Below the pieces are notes generated by a model that had not been told where the DNA came from, searched no databases, and saw only the letters and a program-made list of their open reading frames with translations. Positions 6,615 to 10,547 of a DNA stretch of 10,547 nt are shown here, in pieces; position 1 is the stretch's first letter; every line of letters starts with the position of its first letter. The position numbers were made by a program, and so were the translations under genes. The DNA comes from Saprospiraceae bacterium (GTDB lineage: Bacteria > Bacteroidota > Bacteroidia > Chitinophagales > Saprospiraceae): positions 1 to 10,547 of the forward strand of contig JAHDEQ010000157.1 in assembly GCA_020628755.1 (NCBI GenBank). The letters are read 5' to 3'.

Positions 6615-7115
6615 ATGAATAATCTTTTGAAATGCTTTGCACTTTTGGCTGGTTTGGCTATCTCCACTTCTCTTTTTGCACAACGTGAAGTGCCTAGCGT
6701 AGAAATCAAAACACTCGACGGAAAAACTGTAAATATTCAAGATTATGCCGAGAATGGTAAAATAACCGTCTTGAGTTTTTGGGCAACTTGGTGTTCGCCT
6801 TGCAAAAAAGAATTGGATGCTATTGCTGATATTTATCCTGATTGGCAAGAAGATTATGATATGGAGTTGGTCGCCATTACCATTGATACTCGTCGTGCCT
6901 TAGCAAAAGTACCTGCAATGGTAGAGGCCAAAGGTTGGGAGTACGAAGTCTTGTCGGATGCCAACCAAGAATTGCAAAAAGCATTGAACTTTCAAACTGT
7001 ACCACAAACTTTTGTGATTGACCAAAATGGTCAAATCGTTTATGCACACTCTGGTTATGTACCTGGTGACGAGTACGAATTGGAAGATACTATAAAAGAA
7101 TTAGTTGAAAAATAA
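6615..7115 (+). CDS. TlpA-like periplasmic thiol-disulfide oxidoreductase
   Basis: A 166-residue exported thioredoxin-fold protein. An in-frame ATG at 6549 would add 22 charged residues in front of the signal peptide and would lie upstream of the predicted transcription start, so the ATG at 6615 is preferred. The signal peptide (NNLLKCFALLAGLAISTSLFA) probably ends at residue 22, before QRE; there is no lipobox. The active site is WATWCSPC (56-63, C60 and C63), followed by KKEL as in TlpA/ResA proteins; TVPQTFVID (128-136) carries the cis-Pro loop. The protein is expected to reduce or isomerise disulfides in the periplasm, but its electron donor is not in the window. It is divergent from the DUF6029/Omp28-like unit, sharing the intergenic region with it, and ends before a strong bidirectional terminator. 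Confidence 0.92.
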   Translation: MNNLLKCFALLAGLAISTSLFAQREVPSVEIKTLDGKTVNIQDYAENGKITVLSFWATWCSPCKKELDAIADIYPDWQEDYDMELVAITIDTRRALAKVPAMVEAKGWEYEVLSDANQELQKALNFQTVPQTFVIDQNGQIVYAHSGYVPGDEYELEDTIKELVEK

Positions 7116-7160
7116 GCATTTTGTGTCACAGACTAAAGTCAGTGATGCTTGACTTACTCA

Positions 7161-7209
7161 CACACAAAAAAATGCTGGTGTGCTTCGCACACCAGCATTT
7201 TTTTGTGTG
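7161..7209. terminator. Strong bidirectional intrinsic terminator
   Basis: A perfect 22-bp inverted repeat spans 7161-7182 and 7188-7209 with loop CTTCG, which can extend to a 23rd pair closing a TTC triloop. The GC-rich core is GCTGGTGTG/CACACCAGC. The arms contain A7 on the left and T7 on the right, so both the tlpA transcript (+) and the lspA-M20 transcript (-) meet a T-run after the core hairpin. It sits exactly between the two convergent genes. Confidence 0.93.
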
Positions 7210-7218
7210 AATAGCTTT

Positions 7219-8691
7219 TTACTTGCTACTATTCAAAATCAATTGTCGGTAAAAATTGATGGCTCTGTGGTAGTGTTCGATACCAATATTTTCGTTGATA
7301 CCGTGTATTCCTTTTAGGTCACTACGACTCAATTGTATGGGTTGAAAACGATATACATCTTTGGCGACATTCTGAAAATACCGACTATCGGTGGCGGCAA
7401 TTACCAAAGAAGGACTAATGACCGCATCAGGAAAAATTTCTTGAATACTACGTTGCAATATCCGAAATCCAAAACTACTCGTGCTCGAAAGTGGTGCTGG
7501 CTCACTCGAAAATTCAGTATTGGCTTGTACAATTATACGTTCGTCGTCAACAATGGAGCGAACATGGTCGGCCACTGAAGCAACCGTTTCTCCTGGAATA
7601 ATTCTAAAATTCACTTTAGCTGAAGCAGTAGTTGGGAGTACATTGTCTTTAATGCCTCCCCTCAACATCGTTGGTGCAGTGGTGGTACGTAGCAAGGCAC
7701 TTGCTGCGGGGTCTTTGCTGAGTTGACTGACCAACAAACCCTCTGTTATCCACAAATTGGCAAACAACATTTTATAAAAAAAAGACATTTCGGCACCTGC
7801 ATATTCAAATAATTGTCCTGTTGCTCCTTCAATTTTTATCGGAAAAGGATTTTCTTGCAAACGATAAATGGCTTTACTCAACACTCCAACAGCCGTTTCG
7901 GCTGGCGGCATAGAGGAATGTCCACCGTTTTGGAGCTTGGCCGTAAGCGTGAGGGTGGTATAACCTTTTTCGGCAATTCCAATCATTGCCAATGGTTGTT
8001 CTAAACCATTGAGTGCGTCGTTGACGACCATTTGCCCTTCATCCAGCACATATTCAAATTGTATCTTTTTTTCTTCAAAATATTTGGCAATAGATTGGCC
8101 TCCATATTTGCCACTCACTTCTTCGTCGTGTCCAAAAGAAAGATAAACAGTACGAGTTGGTTGATAACCTTGGCTAAGTAGCATCTCTACGGATTCCAAA
8201 ATTCCCATGACATTGAGTTTGTCATCAATCGTGCCTCGTCCCCACAATTTTTCATCTTTTAGTTCGCCACCAAAAGGTTTGACTGTCCATTGGTCAGCAC
8301 TTGCCTCTTCGACAGGTACAACATCGTAATGTCCCATTAGTAAAATGGGTTCTAACTTCGGATTTTTACCTGCCCATTTGTAAATAAAAGAAAATTGATT
8401 GATGACAGTACGTTCGAGTTCTTGATGTGTTTTGGGAAAATTATTTTGAATTAAGGTATCAAATTGACTAAAAATAGAAGTATCAATTTCGGTTGGGCTA
8501 GAAACGGTTGGCAGTTGAATCGCCTGCGAAAAACGCTGTATAGCGTTTTCGCTCACCTTTTTTTGGCTTACGGCCTCAACACCTGTCAATTGTTTTGAAG
8601 AAAAAGAAAAGGTTTTGATGAGCATAATGCCCACAATTAAGATGATTGCCAATAAGAGCAATCGAAAAATAAGTCTTCGGAGTTTTCTCAT
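7219..8691 (-). CDS. Membrane-anchored M20-family metallopeptidase (PM20D1/Cps1-like)
   Basis: A 490-residue di-zinc hydrolase. A basic start and one hydrophobic segment (about 10-26) indicate a signal anchor, with the catalytic part in the periplasm. The M20 site is complete: GHYDVVPV (120-127; H121 ligand, D123), GRGTIDDK (151-158; bridging Asp156), GHDEE (187-191; catalytic Glu190 and ligand Glu191), LDEG (216-219; ligand Asp217) and GIHGINE (461-467; ligand His463). GGHSSMP (256-262) belongs to the dimerisation domain. The run from HYDVVPVEEA through WGRGTIDDK closely resembles the carboxypeptidase S/PM20D1 branch, whose members hydrolyse peptides or N-acyl amino acids; which applies here is open. 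The ATG lies 16 nt after the lspA stop, so cotranscription with lspA is very likely. Transcription ends at the bidirectional terminator 10 nt downstream. Confidence 0.93.
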   Translation of the reverse strand: MRKLRRLIFRLLLLAIILIVGIMLIKTFSFSSKQLTGVEAVSQKKVSENAIQRFSQAIQLPTVSSPTEIDTSIFSQFDTLIQNNFPKTHQELERTVINQFSFIYKWAGKNPKLEPILLMGHYDVVPVEEASADQWTVKPFGGELKDEKLWGRGTIDDKLNVMGILESVEMLLSQGYQPTRTVYLSFGHDEEVSGKYGGQSIAKYFEEKKIQFEYVLDEGQMVVNDALNGLEQPLAMIGIAEKGYTTLTLTAKLQNGGHSSMPPAETAVGVLSKAIYRLQENPFPIKIEGATGQLFEYAGAEMSFFYKMLFANLWITEGLLVSQLSKDPAASALLRTTTAPTMLRGGIKDNVLPTTASAKVNFRIIPGETVASVADHVRSIVDDERIIVQANTEFSSEPAPLSSTSSFGFRILQRSIQEIFPDAVISPSLVIAATDSRYFQNVAKDVYRFQPIQLSRSDLKGIHGINENIGIEHYHRAINFYRQLILNSSK

Positions 8692-8707
8692 TTAAAGTTA
8701 AACTATA

Positions 8708-9433
8708 TTAATCGGCTTTCTGTGGAGCAGATTCATCTAATATATCATCAATGATATTGCCAGAAGTTTTTGTTTCTGGAACAACAGTTTCAGACGGAGT
8801 TTCCAAACTAGGCGTTTGTTCAGGTGCACTAAAAAAGCCTCTGTGAAAAAGAATGATACTAATAACTCCTGTAGTGATAGCTACATCGGCTACATTAAAA
8901 ACTGGCCTAAAAAACAAAAAGGGCTTGTTGCTCCAAAATGGAAACCAATCAGGAAAATGCCCACTAAACATTGGAAAATAAAACATATCTACCACCTTGC
9001 CATACAAAAAACCTGCATAACCGCCTCCTTCAGGGAACATTTCTGCCAAGCCATGATGATGATAACCACTTGGAGAGAATATCATACCATAAAATGCACT
9101 ATCTATAATATTGCCAATTGCTCCTGCAAGGATTAGCCCAAAACTACACAAAAGCCCGAGCGAAGCTCCTTCTTTTTGGAGTAGTCGGATATAATATATC
9201 AATCCGCCAACAGCCAAAATACGAAACAAGCTCAATATCAATTTTCCGAAAGGTTCAGGCAATTCTAGCCCAAAAGCCATACCTGGATTTTCGGTAAAAT
9301 GAAGCCTTGCCCACTCACCAATCAGCATAATTTCTTGTCCATAGCCCATATTGGTTTTTACCCATATCTTTAGCCATTGGTCAAGAATCAACACAAAAAT
9401 AACCAGCAATGTAACTTTTAATCCTTTGCTCAA
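8708..9433 (-). CDS. lspA: Lipoprotein signal peptidase (signal peptidase II), long Bacteroidota form
   Basis: LspA is an inner-membrane aspartyl protease that cleaves the signal peptide from prolipoproteins once the Cys is diacylglyceryl-modified. Conserved blocks are DQWLK (18-22), FTENPGMAFG (46-55), GNIID (107-111, catalytic Asp111), KVVDM (146-150) and FNVAD (179-183, catalytic Asp183). Four membrane helices are expected. At 241 residues it is much longer than the ~160-residue E. coli enzyme: extra segments lie at about 116-144 (including YHHHG) and 151-177, and a hydrophilic acidic tail covers about 203-241. The best start is a TTG at 9433. No in-frame ATG or GTG exists between an upstream TAG and this codon, and the next Met (29) would remove the first helix. 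The M20 peptidase gene follows after 16 nt. Confidence 0.95.
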   Translation of the reverse strand: MSKGLKVTLLVIFVLILDQWLKIWVKTNMGYGQEIMLIGEWARLHFTENPGMAFGLELPEPFGKLILSLFRILAVGGLIYYIRLLQKEGASLGLLCSFGLILAGAIGNIIDSAFYGMIFSPSGYHHHGLAEMFPEGGGYAGFLYGKVVDMFYFPMFSGHFPDWFPFWSNKPFLFFRPVFNVADVAITTGVISIILFHRGFFSAPEQTPSLETPSETVVPETKTSGNIIDDILDESAPQKAD

Positions 9434-9435
9434 AA

Positions 9436-9469
9436 CAAATGTATTTATGATAAAACCTCCCTATACAAA
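9436..9469 (-). promoter_or_regulatory. Candidate promoter at the lspA start
   Basis: On the - strand TTTG (9469-9466), a 22-nt spacer and TACATTTG (9443-9436, exact TAnnTTTG) form a complete Bacteroidota promoter. The -7 box ends only 2 nt before the TTG start codon, so transcription would begin in or just after that codon. Either the mRNA is effectively leaderless with a slightly different start, or the box is fortuitous and lspA is read from upstream. Confidence 0.4.
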
Positions 9470-9569
9470 GAGATTCATTTTTTATCCAAAAGGTTGTTCA
9501 AATTCTTTTATCTAACGCAAAAACAGCTCAAGTGATTTGAAAAATCAACACAAAATAGCAGATTGCATC

Positions 9570-9599
9570 AAAAATCAAGCCCTTCCATTTAGGATTTTT
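9570..9599 (-). terminator. Weak possible terminator of the EamA gene
   Basis: On the - strand AAAAATC (9599-9593) can pair with GATTTTT (9576-9570) across a 16-nt loop. The stem is short, AT-rich, overlaps the stop codon and lacks a T-run beyond the arm. The rest of 9434-9597 shows no gene, only the candidate lspA promoter. Confidence 0.22.
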
Positions 9600-10479
9600 A
9601 TTTTTCTAAGCGTTTTTTTATAAAAGGGTAACTAAATACCGCTATCAAAATCATTGCGCCGCCGATATAAAAACCTGTGTTTAACTCTTCATTTTCTTTC
9701 AGAATAATCCATGCTAAAATGATTCCATAAACGGGTTCTAAATTAACGGTCAAGTTGGCCGCAAATGCCGAAATGTGTTTCAGCGAAACTAAACCCAAAT
9801 AATAAGCAAATGTAGTACACAACAAAGCCAAAATAGTCAAATAAACCCAGTCCATACCAACTGGCCAAAAAGCCATTTCGGAATTGCCCTGCCAAAAGAA
9901 GGGCAATAGACAACTAATAAACAGCCACGCACTACCCAACTCCAAAAAAGTTATAGCAAAAGGTTCGGCTTCGTTTACCAATTTTTTATTTAAAGTCACA
10001 AAAAGAGCCGCCAAAAATGCCGATGCCAATCCAACCCCGACCCCAAGCATCATGTCTAGTTCAATATTATTTACAACGAGCATCATACCTGGAATAACCA
10101 ATAAACTCAATAAAATTTCGTAGGGTTTTATTCTTTGTTTTAGTATAAAGGGTTCTAGGAAAGCACTAAAAAACGAAGTTGTTGCCATACAAACCAGACA
10201 GATAGATGCATTGCTCAATTTGATAGCTCCAAAAAAACAAATCCAATGCAAACCCACCAAAACCCCAATCCCCATGTATTGCAACATGAGTTTTCTCGGT
10301 ATTCCTACCAAAGCCTTACCAAAACGAATGATAAAAAACAGGCTTACGCTGGTAATAAGCACCCGCCACCATACCAAAATAAGTGCATTGAGGCTAATCA
10401 AATCACCCAAAATTGCTGTAAATCCATACAACAAAACGGCAAGGTGCAATTGTAGATATGCTTTTTTGACTGAATCCAA
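9598..10479 (-). CDS. EamA-family (DMT superfamily) transporter
   Basis: A 293-residue inner-membrane protein with about ten hydrophobic segments arranged as two EamA repeats (about 10-137 and 148-288). The first repeat has LHLAVLLYGFTAILG near the N-terminus and ATTSFFSAFLEPF (99-111). The second has the equivalent ANLTVNLEPVYGIILAW (241-257) followed by KENEEL. Family members export amino acids, nucleosides or other metabolites; no substrate is indicated by sequence or neighbours. The start is a TTG at 10479: an in-frame TAG lies 24 nt upstream with no ATG or GTG between them, and this start gives the N-terminal length usual for the family. It is separated from lspA by 164 nt, so cotranscription is possible but not clear. 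Confidence 0.9.
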   Translation of the reverse strand: MDSVKKAYLQLHLAVLLYGFTAILGDLISLNALILVWWRVLITSVSLFFIIRFGKALVGIPRKLMLQYMGIGVLVGLHWICFFGAIKLSNASICLVCMATTSFFSAFLEPFILKQRIKPYEILLSLLVIPGMMLVVNNIELDMMLGVGVGLASAFLAALFVTLNKKLVNEAEPFAITFLELGSAWLFISCLLPFFWQGNSEMAFWPVGMDWVYLTILALLCTTFAYYLGLVSLKHISAFAANLTVNLEPVYGIILAWIILKENEELNTGFYIGGAMILIAVFSYPFIKKRLEK

Positions 10480-10513
10480 TGGCTTTGTGTGTTTTTTACC
10501 CTAAAAAAGACCC

Positions 10514-10521
10514 CAAATGTA
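10514..10521 (-). promoter_or_regulatory. Candidate -7 box for the EamA gene
   Basis: On the - strand TACATTTG matches TAnnTTTG exactly and is identical to the box before lspA. A start site near 10508 would give a leader of about 30 nt before the TTG codon. No clear -33 TTG is visible before the window ends. Confidence 0.45.
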
Positions 10522-10547
10522 CACAGGATTTCTTAACTTTAGGGTTT

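Noticed and set aside
7183..7187. UUCG tetraloop in the terminator
   Set aside because: The closing context is G-CTTCG-C, giving a C-G pair with a TTC triloop instead of the C(UUCG)G tetraloop.

Overview
The window looks like a chromosomal segment of a member of the Bacteroidota, most like the Saprospiria. The evidence is AT-rich DNA, Bacteroidota-type -7 boxes (TAnnTTTG) upstream of several genes, A-rich leaders without Shine-Dalgarno sequences, and family content typical of the phylum. That content includes an Omp28-like lipoprotein, a DUF6029 barrel, a group II geranylgeranylglyceryl phosphate synthase, a long-form LspA and a 3-coathanger-stack secreted protein. No tRNA, rRNA, CRISPR array, transposase or phage gene is visible. 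No gene-free gap exceeds about 230 bases.

Layout. (1) Positions 1-2861, + strand: the 3' part of a large secreted protein gene, cut by the window edge (end of an M43-type metalloprotease domain, a parallel beta-helix with a ~60-residue repeat, an Ig-like module and a 3-coathanger stack). It overlaps by 8 nt a gene for a class II aldolase/adducin-family enzyme. (2) Positions 2845-3603, - strand: a geranylgeranylglyceryl phosphate synthase gene that converges on the aldolase gene with a 17-nt 3' overlap. Its leader carries an unusual octanucleotide repeat. (3) Positions 3701-7115: an envelope thiol cluster. An Omp28-like CxxC lipoprotein and a DUF6029 outer-membrane barrel lie on the - strand, and a divergently transcribed periplasmic TlpA-like thioredoxin on the + strand. 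A good intrinsic terminator closes the - strand unit. (4) Positions 7161-7209: a strong bidirectional terminator between tlpA and the next convergent unit. (5) Positions 7219-9433, - strand: lspA (signal peptidase II) followed 16 nt later by a membrane-anchored M20 metallopeptidase resembling PM20D1/Cps1. (6) Positions 9598-10479, - strand: an EamA/DMT-family transporter.

How the genes relate. Most of the window serves the cell envelope: lipoprotein maturation (LspA), a lipoprotein that would be its substrate (Omp28-like), an outer-membrane barrel, a periplasmic thiol oxidoreductase, an ether-lipid enzyme and a secreted beta-helix protein. The most interesting unit is TlpA/DUF6029/Omp28-like. 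The barrel has only two cysteines, six residues apart just before its last strand, and both companions carry CxxC sites. A dedicated thiol-disulfide relay to the outer membrane is a testable inference, not something the sequence proves.
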